Assembly: GCF_014837145.1 (NCBI RefSeq)
Contig: NZ_JACYFS010000003.1
Location: 421,744 to 485,743 of the forward strand
Length of the DNA stretch: 64,000 nt
Origin: Chryseobacterium caseinilyticum
GTDB taxonomy: Bacteria; Bacteroidota; Bacteroidia; Flavobacteriales; Weeksellaceae
Reading direction: 5' to 3'
Numbering within the stretch: the first letter of the stretch is position 1; every line of letters begins with the position of its first letter. This document shows, one piece after another, positions 52,783-62,356 of the stretch. The position numbers and the translations under genes were made by a program. A model generated the notes under the pieces. That model did no database searches. It was not told where the DNA came from and was given only the letters and a program-made list of their open reading frames with translations.

Positions 52783-54027
52783 TTAAAGAAAAAAATGCGA
52801 GATCGTATAAATAATCAAACCCACCAATCCACCAACTAAGGTTCCGTTCACACGAATGAATTGTAAGTCTTTACCAACTTCTAATTCAAGTTTTTCGCTC
52901 AGTTCTTTTCCCTGCCAGTTTCCAACAGTGGAGCTGATGAGGTTTCCTGCCTGGTGTGTGTTTTTCAGAATGTATTTGTAGGCCGTTACTCGAACCCAAT
53001 TATCAATTTTATTCTGAAGTTTTTCGTCGGTTTTTAAGTTTTCAGAAAACTCGTTGAGGTTTTTTGTGATGTATTTTTTTAATGAAGATTCTTCTTCCTG
53101 AAGTTCTATAGTCAATGTTTTTTTAATGGAAACCCAGATATCATTCGAGTATTCATCCAGCTTTTGATTGTTTAAAAAATCGTTTTTCATGCTTTTAAAC
53201 TCATCAATCCATTTCGGGTCTTCTTTTAAATCATTTGAAAAATCATATATTTTTTCTGTAATTAAAGTTCTGATTTCGTGGTTGGTATCTTCTTCTATTT
53301 CACGGAAGAAATCAGAAAGTCCGCCCGCAATTTTCTCGGCTATCTTTTTGTCTACAAACGACGGGATAAAAGAGTAACTTCCTTTTTTCACCCTATCCTT
53401 AATCATTTCATCATTTTCGATGAGATATTCTTTGATTTGTTTTGAAAGATTGGTTACGATTTTCTGATGATCATTTTTATCGAGAAGATAAATAATTCCG
53501 TTGCCTAAAATTTTGTTTAACTGAATATCATCCGTCATCTCGCTCACTTTTTTGCTGATAAAACGGCTTACTTCAGAATCATCGAGTTTATTCAGAATAT
53601 CCAAAATGATATCCGAAAGATTTTTAATTAAAGCTTCCTGATTCCTCTCTTTCGTAAGCCATTCTCCAACAAAATTCGAAATCTTAATTTTTTGAATGTA
53701 TGGACGGATCGTCTGAGGCGACAGGAAATTTGATACAACAAAACTTCCAAGATTATCACCCAGCTTCTCCTTGCTGTTTTCAATCAAATTCGTGTGCGGA
53801 ATCGGAAGTCCGAGTGGATGACGGAAAAGTGCAGTAACGGCAAACCAATCTGCCAAAGCACCGACCATTGCCGCCTCAGAAAAAGCACGGACGTAGCCAA
53901 TCCAATGTGATTCGTGAGTTTTCTGCAGGATCGTTGTAATTACAAAAATCACAGCCATTAGAACAAAAAGTCCTGTGGCAAAAGCCTTGTATTTATTGAG
54001 TTGTTTTCGTTTCAGTTCATCATTCAT
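52783..54027 (-). CDS. DUF445 family membrane protein
   Basis: This 414-residue protein has an N-terminal membrane helix (about residues 15-33), then AAMVGALADWFAVTALFRHPLGLPIPHTNLI, the family hallmark, a long helical middle and a final membrane helix (VGGLVGLIIYTISHFFL). Function unknown; a lipid-interface or stress role has been suggested for relatives. An upstream ATG at 54129 adds 34 residues unlike the family, so 54027 is used. Confidence 0.87.
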   Translation of the reverse strand: MNDELKRKQLNKYKAFATGLFVLMAVIFVITTILQKTHESHWIGYVRAFSEAAMVGALADWFAVTALFRHPLGLPIPHTNLIENSKEKLGDNLGSFVVSNFLSPQTIRPYIQKIKISNFVGEWLTKERNQEALIKNLSDIILDILNKLDDSEVSRFISKKVSEMTDDIQLNKILGNGIIYLLDKNDHQKIVTNLSKQIKEYLIENDEMIKDRVKKGSYSFIPSFVDKKIAEKIAGGLSDFFREIEEDTNHEIRTLITEKIYDFSNDLKEDPKWIDEFKSMKNDFLNNQKLDEYSNDIWVSIKKTLTIELQEEESSLKKYITKNLNEFSENLKTDEKLQNKIDNWVRVTAYKYILKNTHQAGNLISSTVGNWQGKELSEKLELEVGKDLQFIRVNGTLVGGLVGLIIYTISHFFL

Positions 54028-54330
54028 AGTCTCAAATTTAGTAAATTTGGTATTGTATTTTACCACAAAAGTTATAAAAGGTTTTTTGAATTTTAAAGTT
54101 AAAATGCTGATGCTGAAAAGAGCGGACAATTCATTTGTATTTTAAGTGTATGAAATTTTTTGATATTCCGTTCTTAGCCTTTATATTAAAAGTTGGTCAG
54201 AATCAGACTGTTTTAAATTTTTTTGTTTTGTGAACTTTAAATTAGGTCATCACTACTTTTACAGAAAAACTTTTGTGCCTATTGTGGTTAAATATTTGCT
54301 TTACCAAAATCAATTTTTAAAATAAATCTT
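54028..54330. other. 303-base spacer, nothing recognised
   Basis: This AT-rich divergent spacer lies between the DUF445 gene and msrB. A TAAATTTG box on the minus strand at 54033-54040 lacks a partner. No hairpin, repeat or small gene could be supported. Confidence 0.4.
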
Positions 54331-54780
54331 ATGCAAGACCAAGCAAAAAACAATCCATATTATTCAAGAACAGAAACTGCAAAACTGAATGTTTCTAATG
54401 ACGAATGGAAAAAAATTCTCGCACCGGATCTCTACGCCATTTCACGTGAAGCCGCAACAGAAAGACCTTTTACAGGGAAATATAATGAGTTTGATGAGCT
54501 CGGAGAATATTACTGTGCTGTTTGTGGAAATCATCTTTTCCGCTCAAACCAGAAATTTATGAGCAGCTGTGGCTGGCCAAGTTTTTTTGAAGCCGATAAA
54601 AACGGAGTCGCTTATCATCGCGATTCGTCTCACGGTATGGAAAGAATAGAAGTTGTTTGCAAACGTTGTGATTCTCATTTGGGTCATGTTTTCAATGACG
54701 GACCGGCTCCTACCGGCACGCGATACTGCATGAATTCGGTAAGTCTGGAGTTTGTAGGCGATTCGGAATCAGGAAAATAA
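54331..54780 (+). CDS. msrB: Peptide-methionine (R)-S-oxide reductase
   Basis: This 149-residue enzyme repairs R-methionine sulfoxide in proteins. Zinc-binding CxxC pairs CAVCGNHLF and CKRCDSHLGHVF, the CGWPSFF loop and the catalytic cysteine in RYCMNSVSLEF (about residue 134) are present. It has no signal peptide, so it is cytoplasmic. Confidence 0.96.
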   Translation: MQDQAKNNPYYSRTETAKLNVSNDEWKKILAPDLYAISREAATERPFTGKYNEFDELGEYYCAVCGNHLFRSNQKFMSSCGWPSFFEADKNGVAYHRDSSHGMERIEVVCKRCDSHLGHVFNDGPAPTGTRYCMNSVSLEFVGDSESGK

Positions 54781-54859
54781 CTCACTTTTTCCGGTTGTTA
54801 ATGTTTCTTAAATTGAGTTAAACTATTCCAATGTTAAGTGTTTGATAATTATGTTTTTA

Positions 54860-54867
54860 TAAATTTG
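54860..54867 (+). promoter_or_regulatory. Candidate -7 element before the L,D-transpeptidase-like gene
   Basis: TAAATTTG lies 31 bases before the start codon. A TTTG at 54841 is only 15 bases upstream, closer than the usual spacing. Confidence 0.35.
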
Positions 54868-54898
54868 TCTCCGCAATTTTAATTTAACATAATATTGA

Positions 54899-55657
54899 AT
54901 GAAGTTATTGTATAGTGTATTAAGTGTAGTGTATGTAGTGACGACCTCGTTTTATCTTTCTCCAGCAGATAAAAAAGAAAATTTTAAAATGAGTGAAGAA
55001 AAAAAGTCTGAAAAGATTATTAATTTAAAATCAACAGAAAAATCTGAAACTTCAACTTCCGAAGAACTTTACAAATCTATTGCTTTCGCGCCAGAACATG
55101 AATTGAATTTTGAAGTGTTCTCTAAAGCGCTGACCGGTTTTGAAAATATGAAAAAAGCGGGTCTGCTTGATGAAAATTCACATTTACTTACTGTTTGCGA
55201 TTTTTCTATGTCATCCAATACCAAAAGACTTTGGGTGATCGATCTGAACGATAAGAAAGTGCTGTTTAATTCTCTTGTAGCACACGGTAAAAACACAGGC
55301 GAGGAATTTGCCACGAATTTTTCAAACACCGACAGTTCTTTACAAAGCAGCATGGGATTTTTTATCACGGATGCCACCTATAATGGCGGAAACGGATATT
55401 CTCTGAAACTTTTAGGAATGGATAAAGGGTTTAATGATGCAGCGTATAGAAGAGCCATCGTGATGCACGGAGCAGATTATGTAAGTGAATCATTTGCGGC
55501 TGCTCACAAAAGAATTGGAAGAAGCTGGGGTTGCCCTGCAGTACCGAGAGATCTTACGCAACCGATCATCAATACCATTAAAGGCAGAAATGTTCTTTTT
55601 ATTTATTATCCGGATCAGAATTATCTTTCAAAGTCAGAGTGGCTGAATAAGGCTTAA
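54899..55657 (+). CDS. Murein L,D-transpeptidase catalytic domain family protein
   Basis: This 252-residue secreted protein has an N-terminal signal helix (LLYSVLSVVYVVTTSFYL) and a Lys/Glu/Ser-rich linker (about 25-60). Its catalytic domain has the His of VMHGADYVSES and the nucleophile in GRSWGCPAVPRD (Cys about 216). It belongs to the second L,D-transpeptidase-like family, expected to act on peptidoglycan stem peptides. Activity is inferred from the intact His/Cys motif. Confidence 0.86.
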   Translation: MKLLYSVLSVVYVVTTSFYLSPADKKENFKMSEEKKSEKIINLKSTEKSETSTSEELYKSIAFAPEHELNFEVFSKALTGFENMKKAGLLDENSHLLTVCDFSMSSNTKRLWVIDLNDKKVLFNSLVAHGKNTGEEFATNFSNTDSSLQSSMGFFITDATYNGGNGYSLKLLGMDKGFNDAAYRRAIVMHGADYVSESFAAAHKRIGRSWGCPAVPRDLTQPIINTIKGRNVLFIYYPDQNYLSKSEWLNKA

Positions 55658-55729
55658 GGCTTTTAGCTTAAAACAAAATCTTATTTAATTGTTGAACTTC
55701 GTTTAGTGATTAAATGAAAATTCTAAAAT

Positions 55730-55765
55730 AAAAAAGGTTCAGAAAATTAATTCTGAACCTTTTTT
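55730..55765. terminator. Bidirectional terminator between convergent genes
   Basis: AAGGTTCAGAA (55734-55744) pairs with TTCTGAACCTT (55751-55761) around AATTAA, with A-runs left and T-runs right. It serves the plus-strand gene ending at 55657 and sodA on the minus strand. Confidence 0.92.
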
Positions 55766-55781
55766 TATGAGTTGTTGAAAA

Positions 55782-56378
55782 TTATCTGTTGAATAATTCT
55801 TCTACTTTATCCCAGTTTACAACAGAGAAAAACGCTGCAACGTAATCAGGTCTTCTGTTCTGGTAGTTTAAGTAATATGCGTGCTCCCAAACATCCAATC
55901 CTAAAACCGGAGTTCCTTTGATATCTGCAACAGGCATCAATGGGTTGTCCTGGTTAGGAGTTGAAGTTACAGAAACAGAACCGTCTTCATTTTTTACCAG
56001 CCAAGCCCATCCTGATCCGAATCTTGTTTTGGCAGCCTCAGAAAAGTCAGTTTTGAATTTTTCTAATCCACCATAGTTTTCGATGGCGTTTCTAACCAAT
56101 CCTACAGGCTCATTGCTTCCGCCAGGTGTAAGGATTTCCCAGAATAACGAGTGGTTGAAATGTCCACCACCATTATTTCTTACTGCCGGTTTGTCAGTTC
56201 CTGTTTTGCAGATTTCCTCGATTGATTTGTCGGATAATTCAGTTCCTTCAATTGCTTTATTTAAATTGTCGATATACGCCTGATGGTGCTTAGAGTGGTG
56301 AATCTCCATTGTTTTTGCATCAATAGTTGGCTCTAAAGCATCGTAAGCATAACCTAATTGTGGTAATTCAAATGACAT
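55782..56378 (-). CDS. sodA: Superoxide dismutase, Fe/Mn type
   Basis: This 198-residue enzyme disproportionates superoxide in the cytoplasm. Metal ligands lie in [29 protein letters not shown] and [15 protein letters not shown]. The choice of iron or manganese cannot be settled from sequence alone. A full promoter precedes it. Confidence 0.96.
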   Translation of the reverse strand: MSFELPQLGYAYDALEPTIDAKTMEIHHSKHHQAYIDNLNKAIEGTELSDKSIEEICKTGTDKPAVRNNGGGHFNHSLFWEILTPGGSNEPVGLVRNAIENYGGLEKFKTDFSEAAKTRFGSGWAWLVKNEDGSVSVTSTPNQDNPLMPVADIKGTPVLGLDVWEHAYYLNYQNRRPDYVAAFFSVVNWDKVEELFNR

Positions 56379-56403
56379 AATTATATTTTTTAATGTTATT
56401 ACC

Positions 56404-56436
56404 CAAATTTAGCCAATATTTAAGCCATTATCAAAA
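56404..56436 (-). promoter_or_regulatory. Promoter of sodA
   Basis: On the minus strand TTTTG (56436-56432), a 20-base spacer and TAAATTTG (56411-56404) match the Bacteroidota promoter. The start codon is 25 bases further. Confidence 0.75.
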
Positions 56437-56490
56437 ATTACGGATTATTTTAATAAATCTTTAACATTGATGATCTGAGTTGATTCAATA

Positions 56491-56521
56491 AAAAAGCACA
56501 AACCTTTTGAGTCTGTGCTTT
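56491..56521 (-). terminator. Terminator of rho
   Basis: AAAGCACA (56493-56500) pairs with TGTGCTTT (56514-56521) around a 13-base loop, and the minus strand continues in T. It lies about 20 bases after the rho stop. Confidence 0.8.
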
Positions 56522-56542
56522 AAATATTTTTTAAACTGAAAT

Positions 56543-58378
56543 TTATCTGTTCATCGACATCAAAAATTCTTCATTGCTGATCGTTCCTTTGATGTTTTTA
56601 TTCACAAATTCCATTGCTTCCACAGGGTTCATCTCAGAAAGATATTTTCTGAAAATCCACATTCTCTGCGATGTGTTTTCATCTAAAAGAAGGTCGTCAC
56701 GACGTGTGCTTGATGCAACCAAATCGATTGCCGGATAAATTCTTCTGTTGGCAATTTTTCTGTCAAGCTGAAGTTCCATGTTTCCGGTACCTTTAAATTC
56801 TTCAAAGATTACTTCATCCATTTTAGAACCAGTGTCAATCAAAGCTGTAGCGATGATGGTTAACGATCCGCCGCCTTCAATTTTCCTTGCTGCTCCGAAG
56901 AATCTTTTCGGTTTATGAAGTGCGTTTGCATCCACACCACCTGAAAGTACTTTTCCTGATGCCGGAGTTACTGTATTGTAAGCTCTTGCAAGTCTTGTGA
57001 TAGAATCCAATAGAATCACAACATCATGACCGCATTCTACCATTCTTTGGGCTTTGGCTAAAACCAAATTGGCCACTTTTACGTGTTTGTCTGCAGCTTC
57101 ATCAAATGTAGAAGCAATTACTTCTGCATTAACACTTCTTTCCATATCGGTAACTTCCTCCGGACGTTCGTCAATTAAAAGAACCATCATGTATACTTCA
57201 GGGTGATTGCTTGCGATAGAGTTTGCGATATCTTTCAGAAGCATTGTTTTACCCGTTTTTGGCTGCGCAACGATCATAGCTCTCTGGCCTTTCCCGATTG
57301 GAGCAAAAAGATCAACAATTCTCGTGGAAATGGTTGCTCCTTTTCCGGCAAGATTAAATTTTTCTTCAGGGAAAAGCGGAGTAAGGTATTCAAAAGCAAC
57401 ACGGTCTTTGATGAATGCCAAATCACGTCCGTTAACTTCTGTAGGTTTTAATAAAGAGAAATATTTTTCACCTTCTTTAGGCAGTCTCACGATACCTTTC
57501 ACATTATCACCGGTTTTAAGACCGAAATTTCTGATCTGTGCCGTCGAAACATACACGTCATCAGGTGAAGAAATATAAGAGAAATCTGCTGAACGCAGGA
57601 ATCCGTAATTATCCGGTAGAATTTCAAGAACACCTTCGATGCTCACTAATCCGTCAAAACTAAACTCTTTTTTCTGCTCCACTTCCTCAGGTCTGTCCTG
57701 ATTTCTGTTGTGTTGCTGATTCGGATTTTGATTTTGCTGTTGATTCTGATTCGGATTTTGGTTCCGCTGCTGGTTTTGCCCTTTGGTATGCTGAGGATGA
57801 ACAGGTTTTCTCGGTCTTTCCTCCTGAGAAGTATTTTGTTGAGGGGCGTTATGTTGAGAAGTGTTTTGCTGAGGAGCTTTTGTTTCAGAAGTTTCTGTAG
57901 GTTGTTCTGTCGTTTTCTCTTCGTTTTGAGGTTGAGAATCTGATTCCTGAGGTGTTACTCTTCTTCTTTTTTTCTTAGACTGAGTGTTGTTGTTGCTTTC
58001 AGAAGTATTTTCACTTTCTGAAACTACTTCAGTCTCGGCCTTCGAAGCAGGCTCAGCGGCAGGTTCTTCCTGTTTTACTTCCTGATCTTCGGTTGTCTGT
58101 GTGGGAGCAGCTTTAGGTTTTGCAGGTGCTTTCCTTGGTGCTGCTTTTTTTACAGGAGTTTTTGCAGGTTGTTCTGCGGTTGGTTCTTCTGTATTGGTGG
58201 GGGTTTCTGTGGTGTTGAAATAATCTTTAGCCACTTTAGGATTAGAAGCCTGAAAGTCAAGTACTGCAAAGATTTTATCATTATCAGTGCTGTTTCTTGC
58301 AACTTTAACGCCCAAATCCTTTAAGATTTTAGTCAACTCCGTTACGGATTTTGACCTTAACGTTTCTATGTTAAACAT
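56543..58378 (-). CDS. rho: Transcription termination factor Rho with long disordered insert
   Basis: This 611-residue hexameric RNA helicase ends transcription. An N-terminal Rho_N helix bundle (residues 1-45) is followed by about 175 residues (61-236) of low complexity: first Pro/Ala/Lys/Glu-rich, then Asn/Gln-rich around [15 protein letters not shown]. Next come the RNA-binding cold-shock-like domain ([14 protein letters not shown]) and the ATPase core with Walker A QPKTGKTM (about 370) and [13 protein letters not shown]. coli Rho has about 419 residues, so the insert explains the extra length. It is divergent from the DUF4293 gene. Confidence 0.97.
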   Translation of the reverse strand: MFNIETLRSKSVTELTKILKDLGVKVARNSTDNDKIFAVLDFQASNPKVAKDYFNTTETPTNTEEPTAEQPAKTPVKKAAPRKAPAKPKAAPTQTTEDQEVKQEEPAAEPASKAETEVVSESENTSESNNNTQSKKKRRRVTPQESDSQPQNEEKTTEQPTETSETKAPQQNTSQHNAPQQNTSQEERPRKPVHPQHTKGQNQQRNQNPNQNQQQNQNPNQQHNRNQDRPEEVEQKKEFSFDGLVSIEGVLEILPDNYGFLRSADFSYISSPDDVYVSTAQIRNFGLKTGDNVKGIVRLPKEGEKYFSLLKPTEVNGRDLAFIKDRVAFEYLTPLFPEEKFNLAGKGATISTRIVDLFAPIGKGQRAMIVAQPKTGKTMLLKDIANSIASNHPEVYMMVLLIDERPEEVTDMERSVNAEVIASTFDEAADKHVKVANLVLAKAQRMVECGHDVVILLDSITRLARAYNTVTPASGKVLSGGVDANALHKPKRFFGAARKIEGGGSLTIIATALIDTGSKMDEVIFEEFKGTGNMELQLDRKIANRRIYPAIDLVASSTRRDDLLLDENTSQRMWIFRKYLSEMNPVEAMEFVNKNIKGTISNEEFLMSMNR

Positions 58379-58474
58379 ATTTAATGTAAAAAATGTAATT
58401 TATTGTAAGTAAGAAAAGTAAGTCCGGTGACTTTTGTTTTCAAGGGTAAATGTATATGCAAATCTACACTTATT

Positions 58475-58505
58475 TTTGAATTGTGCAAAATTTATGCTAT
58501 TTTTG
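58475..58505 (+). promoter_or_regulatory. Promoter of the DUF4293 gene
   Basis: TTTG (58475-58478), a 19-base spacer and TATTTTTG (58498-58505) fully match the Bacteroidota consensus, 18 bases before the start codon at 58523. This placement rules out the longer reading frame from 58427. Confidence 0.8.
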
Positions 58506-58522
58506 TCCTGATTTTAAAGTTT

Positions 58523-58912
58523 ATGCTACAGAGAATACAGACCATCTGGATATTGCTTGCTACTTTAGCACCTGTTTTCTTATTTATCACAGGTCAGGAT
58601 GTAGAAGTTTTTGGAACATTTCCATTGATAAAAATTGTATCTGCAATTTTGGTAATTGTAGGTGCTTTGAGTATTTTCAGCTTTAAAAACAGAAAAAGAC
58701 AAATCATGCTGAACAACATCAGCATCATTATAAACGCTTTGTTGATTGGCGTTTTGCTGTACTGGCTGCTAAAATTATCCGGAGGAATCGATTTTCCTGA
58801 GAAGGGTATTGAGCCGATTTTCCCGTTGCTTGCTGTAATCTGTCTGGCCATCGCCACCATTTACATCAAAAAAGACGAGAGGCTCGTGAAATCTGTAGAC
58901 AGACTGCGATAA
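58523..58912 (+). CDS. DUF4293 family membrane protein
   Basis: This 129-residue protein with four membrane helices begins MLQRIQTIWILLATLAP, the family signature, and ends in a charged tail (KKDERLVKSVDRLR). Function unknown. Its position divergent to rho is, from memory, often kept in Bacteroidota. It starts just behind a strong promoter and has its own terminator. Confidence 0.86.
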   Translation: MLQRIQTIWILLATLAPVFLFITGQDVEVFGTFPLIKIVSAILVIVGALSIFSFKNRKRQIMLNNISIIINALLIGVLLYWLLKLSGGIDFPEKGIEPIFPLLAVICLAIATIYIKKDERLVKSVDRLR

Positions 58913-58936
58913 CCAGACAATGATTTTTTGAGTGAG

Positions 58937-58969
58937 AACAGCTTTCCTTTTTGGAAGGCTGTTTTTTTT
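58937..58969 (+). terminator. Terminator of the DUF4293 gene
   Basis: AACAGCTTTCC (58937-58947) pairs with GGAAGGCTGTT (58953-58963) with one G-T pair, followed by a T-run. Confidence 0.9.
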
Positions 58970-59059
58970 ATGCTAAAATTTTGGTTAAAATGTAGAAAGA
59001 TTATTAATATTGAAACAAAACATTTTATCTTGCGTCTAATATTCCAATAAAACAGTATT

Positions 59060-59983
59060 ATGAAAAAGTTATCAGTTTTAGCATTATCGCTATTTTCATT
59101 TTTCAGCCTTGCACAGGAAGTTACTCAGGAAACTGTGAAAAAGGTCATTTCAACACTTGCTTCAGATGAGATGAAAGGCCGTCTCATCGGTACTCCGGAG
59201 AATGAGCAGGCAGCCCATTATATCTCAAAATTATTTAAAGAAAATAAACTTGATTACTGTGTAGGTGATTCTTACCTCGTTCCATTTCAGTACAAAGGAA
59301 AAACGGTTTATAATGTTTGTGGCATAAAAAAAGGTTCATCCGAAAAAATGCTTGGCTTCTCTGGTCACTTTGATCACATGGGAACCAGCACTGATAAAGG
59401 CGATAATATCTATAACGGAGCAGATGACGACGCCAGCGGAATTACAGCTTTAGTCGGTATTTCTGATTATTTTAAGAATAAAAAACCAGAATTCTCTATG
59501 GTTTTTATGGCTTTCAACGGTGAAGAGGCGGGGCTTATAGGTTCGAAGGCGCTTTCGGAAGATAAAGGCATGGAAAAAATCAACAAAAATCTTGCAGCTC
59601 TTTTCAATTTTGAAATGATAGCCACGGGATCTGAATTTGGTAAAAACGCAATGTTTATGACGGGAGATGATTTTTCAGACCTTGACGATTTGTTTAATCA
59701 ACACGCTGACGGAATGATTAAAATCTATCCAGATCCGTACGCAAAGCAGCAACTCTTTTACAGAAGTGATAATGTAAGTTACGCTAAAAAGAAAATTGTT
59801 GCCCACTCATTTTCCACCGCAGATATGTCTAAAATAAAACATTATCACCAGGTGAATGATGATTTTTCCATCGTTGATGTAGAAAATATGACGCAAATGA
59901 TTAACAATTTTGCCAAAACTGTAGAAAAACTCAGTCCGAAAAATTTTGCTCCGAAGTATAACGATAAGGTAAAACTGAACTAA
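59060..59983 (+). CDS. Secreted M28 family zinc aminopeptidase
   Basis: This 307-residue protein has a signal peptide (VLALSLFSFFSLAQ). Zinc ligands are expected in GHFDHMGTS, GADDDASGI, NGEEAGLIGS and NFEMIATGSE, and a last His in KIKHYHQVNDD; all are present. It should remove N-terminal amino acids from peptides outside the cytoplasm. It lies 51 bases before the exporter gene, which has its own -7 box. Confidence 0.9.
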   Translation: MKKLSVLALSLFSFFSLAQEVTQETVKKVISTLASDEMKGRLIGTPENEQAAHYISKLFKENKLDYCVGDSYLVPFQYKGKTVYNVCGIKKGSSEKMLGFSGHFDHMGTSTDKGDNIYNGADDDASGITALVGISDYFKNKKPEFSMVFMAFNGEEAGLIGSKALSEDKGMEKINKNLAALFNFEMIATGSEFGKNAMFMTGDDFSDLDDLFNQHADGMIKIYPDPYAKQQLFYRSDNVSYAKKKIVAHSFSTADMSKIKHYHQVNDDFSIVDVENMTQMINNFAKTVEKLSPKNFAPKYNDKVKLN

Positions 59984-60007
59984 GAAACGTCTTTCTTTTA
60001 AATTCCC

Positions 60008-60015
60008 TATTTTTG
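60008..60015 (+). promoter_or_regulatory. Candidate -7 element before the ABC exporter gene
   Basis: TATTTTTG matches TAnnTTTG and is 19 bases before the start codon. No -33 match is seen. Confidence 0.4.
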
Positions 60016-60034
60016 TGGATTAATTTAATATTTA

Positions 60035-61864
60035 ATGAATTATTATAAACGGGCAATTGAAAATATACTTCCGTATAAAAAAACAATTGCAGCAGGTATT
60101 TTTTTTAATATTCTATACGCTCTTTTCAACATTGCCGCTATGCTGTTTTTTATGCCGGTACTGAATATTCTTTTTGATAAAAAGGCAGAAAAGATAAAGG
60201 CGCAGCCGGTTTACGAAGGAATAGAATCTGCAGGATCTTATCTTAAAGACAGTTTTAATTTTTATATTCAGCAGCTTGAGATGGAGAAAGGTCCGGAGTA
60301 TATTCTTCTGATTACCTGTATTATGTTTATTTCCATGTTTTTTCTGAGAAATATCTTCAGTTATTTTTCTGAATTTTATCTTACATTTTCCAGAACGGGT
60401 GTTTCAAGAGACTTCAGAATTCAGTTGCATGATAAGATTTTAGATCTTCCTGTTTCATTTTTTACCAACTCCAGAAAAGGGGATGTTTTTGCAAGAATTA
60501 CCTCAGATGTCGGGGAAGTAGAATCTAATATTCTGAACAGTTTAATAGATTTGATCCGTTCGCCTATCGTGATTATCATTACGATGGGGTATTTGCTTTA
60601 TTCTAATTTTCAGCTCACGATTTTTACTTTAATTGTTTTCCCAATCATGGGAACATTAATCTCTATCATTGGTAAAAGCCTAAAAAAGGATACCGGAGAA
60701 GCTCAGAATGAATTGGGTAAAATGTATTCTTTTGTAGATGAAACTTTGGTAGGTTTAAAAATTATCAAAATTTTTGATGCATCGCCGCAAATCAAAAAAA
60801 GATTTGATGATGTTTTAAACAAAATACGTTTCCTGTCATTAAGATTATTTAAAAAGAAAGCGTTGGCATCGCCTGTAAGTGAGCTTTTGGGAGCCATTAC
60901 TATCGGGATGATTGTTTATTTTGGTGGCCGTCTGGCTATAAAAGGAGAAGGGCTTTCCGGAAGTGAATTTATTACCTATATCGCTTTGTTTTATACCATT
61001 TTGCAACCTTTGAAGTCACTTTCTTCTGCTATTTCAAATATGCAGAAAGGGGAAGTTTCTGCCAAAAGAATTTATGACATTCTGGATGCTGATTATCATA
61101 TTAAAGAAATGCCGGATGCTAAAGAAATTAAAGGTTTTGAAGGCAATGTAGAATTTAAAAACATCACTTTCGGCTATGAAGACAGAGAGGTTCTTAAGAA
61201 TTTCTCACTATCTATTCCGAAAGGTAAAACTGTTGCTTTGGTAGGGCAGAGTGGTAGCGGAAAAAGTACGCTTGCCAACTTGATTACAAGATTTTACGAT
61301 GTCGATAATGGCGAAGTTCTTCTGGACGGCGAAAATATTAAGAACATTAAACTTTCCAATTACAGAAAGCTTTTCGGATTGGTTACACAGGATAATATTC
61401 TGTTTAACGACTCCATCAGAAACAATATTTCTTTAGGAAAACCAAACGCAAGTCTTGAAGAAATTCAGGAGGCTGCAAAAATTGCCAATGCCCATGATTT
61501 TATCATGGATCTTCCAAAACAGTACGACACAAGTATTGGAGAAGCGGGAGGCAAGCTTTCGGGCGGACAGAAACAAAGAATTTCCATAGCGAGAGCTGTT
61601 CTTAAAAATCCACCGATTATGATTTTGGATGAAGCAACTTCAGCTTTAGATACAGAATCTGAAAGATTTGTACAGATTGCCCTCGAAAACATGATGCAGA
61701 ACCGAACTTCACTGGTAATTGCCCACCGTCTTTCAACCATCCAGAAAGCCGACTGGATCGTAGTTATGGAGAAAGGAAAGATCGTAGAACAGGGAACGCA
61801 TCACGAGCTTATTGCCAAAAAAGGAATGTACAACAAGCTTGTTGAACTGCAGAATTTCGAGTAA
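60035..61864 (+). CDS. ABC exporter, MsbA-type (fused permease and ATPase)
   Basis: This 609-residue half-transporter acts as a homodimer in the inner membrane. The N-terminal domain (1-330) has six membrane helices, with an extra polar loop after the first (residues 45-85). The ATPase domain has Walker A GQSGSGKST (about 404-412), signature LSGGQKQR, Walker B IMILDEATSALD and H-loop AHRLST. Lipid A-core or lipid export is the usual job of close relatives, but drug export cannot be excluded. Confidence 0.92.
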   Translation: MNYYKRAIENILPYKKTIAAGIFFNILYALFNIAAMLFFMPVLNILFDKKAEKIKAQPVYEGIESAGSYLKDSFNFYIQQLEMEKGPEYILLITCIMFISMFFLRNIFSYFSEFYLTFSRTGVSRDFRIQLHDKILDLPVSFFTNSRKGDVFARITSDVGEVESNILNSLIDLIRSPIVIIITMGYLLYSNFQLTIFTLIVFPIMGTLISIIGKSLKKDTGEAQNELGKMYSFVDETLVGLKIIKIFDASPQIKKRFDDVLNKIRFLSLRLFKKKALASPVSELLGAITIGMIVYFGGRLAIKGEGLSGSEFITYIALFYTILQPLKSLSSAISNMQKGEVSAKRIYDILDADYHIKEMPDAKEIKGFEGNVEFKNITFGYEDREVLKNFSLSIPKGKTVALVGQSGSGKSTLANLITRFYDVDNGEVLLDGENIKNIKLSNYRKLFGLVTQDNILFNDSIRNNISLGKPNASLEEIQEAAKIANAHDFIMDLPKQYDTSIGEAGGKLSGGQKQRISIARAVLKNPPIMILDEATSALDTESERFVQIALENMMQNRTSLVIAHRLSTIQKADWIVVMEKGKIVEQGTHHELIAKKGMYNKLVELQNFE

Positions 61865-61957
61865 ATAATTGAACCATTAAGATTTATGAAGTTTAATGAA
61901 GAAAAATATCTGAAGATATTATTCAGTAAATTTTTCGTTCTAAAAATAGAAGTAAAA

Positions 61958-61980
61958 AGCCAATAGCTAACAGCCAAATG
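61958..61980. repeat. Short AGCCAATAGC-type spacer repeat
   Basis: AGCCAATAGCTAACAGCCAA, just before the DUF1801 gene, is built of near-repeats of AGCCAA/TAGC. It resembles in reverse the hemD-hemE spacer at 6018. Confidence 0.35.
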
Positions 61981-61992
61981 CCAACAGCGGTT

Positions 61993-62340
61993 ATGAATCC
62001 ATTAGAAGATTACTATTTCAGAATTAACGAGCCTGAAAGAAGTGCTCTTCTTTTTTTGCGTCAGAAAATTATCGCCTCTGATACAGAAAACATCACCGAA
62101 ACCCTCAGCTTCGGTCTGCCTTTCTTTAAGTTTAAAAAGAAAATGCTCTGCTATTTCTATTTCAGCAAAAAGCATCGGCAACATTACATAAGCTTCTACC
62201 ACGGCGACCGCCTTGATCATCCTTTACTTTTGAGCGAGGGCAGAAAGAAGTTTAAAATTCTTTTGATTGATATGGAGGAAGATCTTCCTTTGGAACTGAT
62301 TCTGGAGTTGATTGATGAGGTGAAGAGGTTTGTGAGGTGA
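61993..62340 (+). CDS. DUF1801 domain protein (YdhG-like)
   Basis: This 115-residue cytoplasmic protein has NPLEDYYFRINEPERSALLF at the start, LSFGLPFFKFKKKMLCYFYF in the middle and a conserved arginine-rich end. It matches the short DUF1801 form of unknown function. An ATG at 61978 lies in the spacer repeat, so 61993 is preferred. Confidence 0.8.
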   Translation: MNPLEDYYFRINEPERSALLFLRQKIIASDTENITETLSFGLPFFKFKKKMLCYFYFSKKHRQHYISFYHGDRLDHPLLLSEGRKKFKILLIDMEEDLPLELILELIDEVKRFVR

Positions 62341-62356
62341 GTTCTTCAAATATTTG

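Noticed and set aside
57207..57578. A 123-residue plus-strand frame across rho
   Set aside because: It is antisense to the conserved Rho ATPase core.
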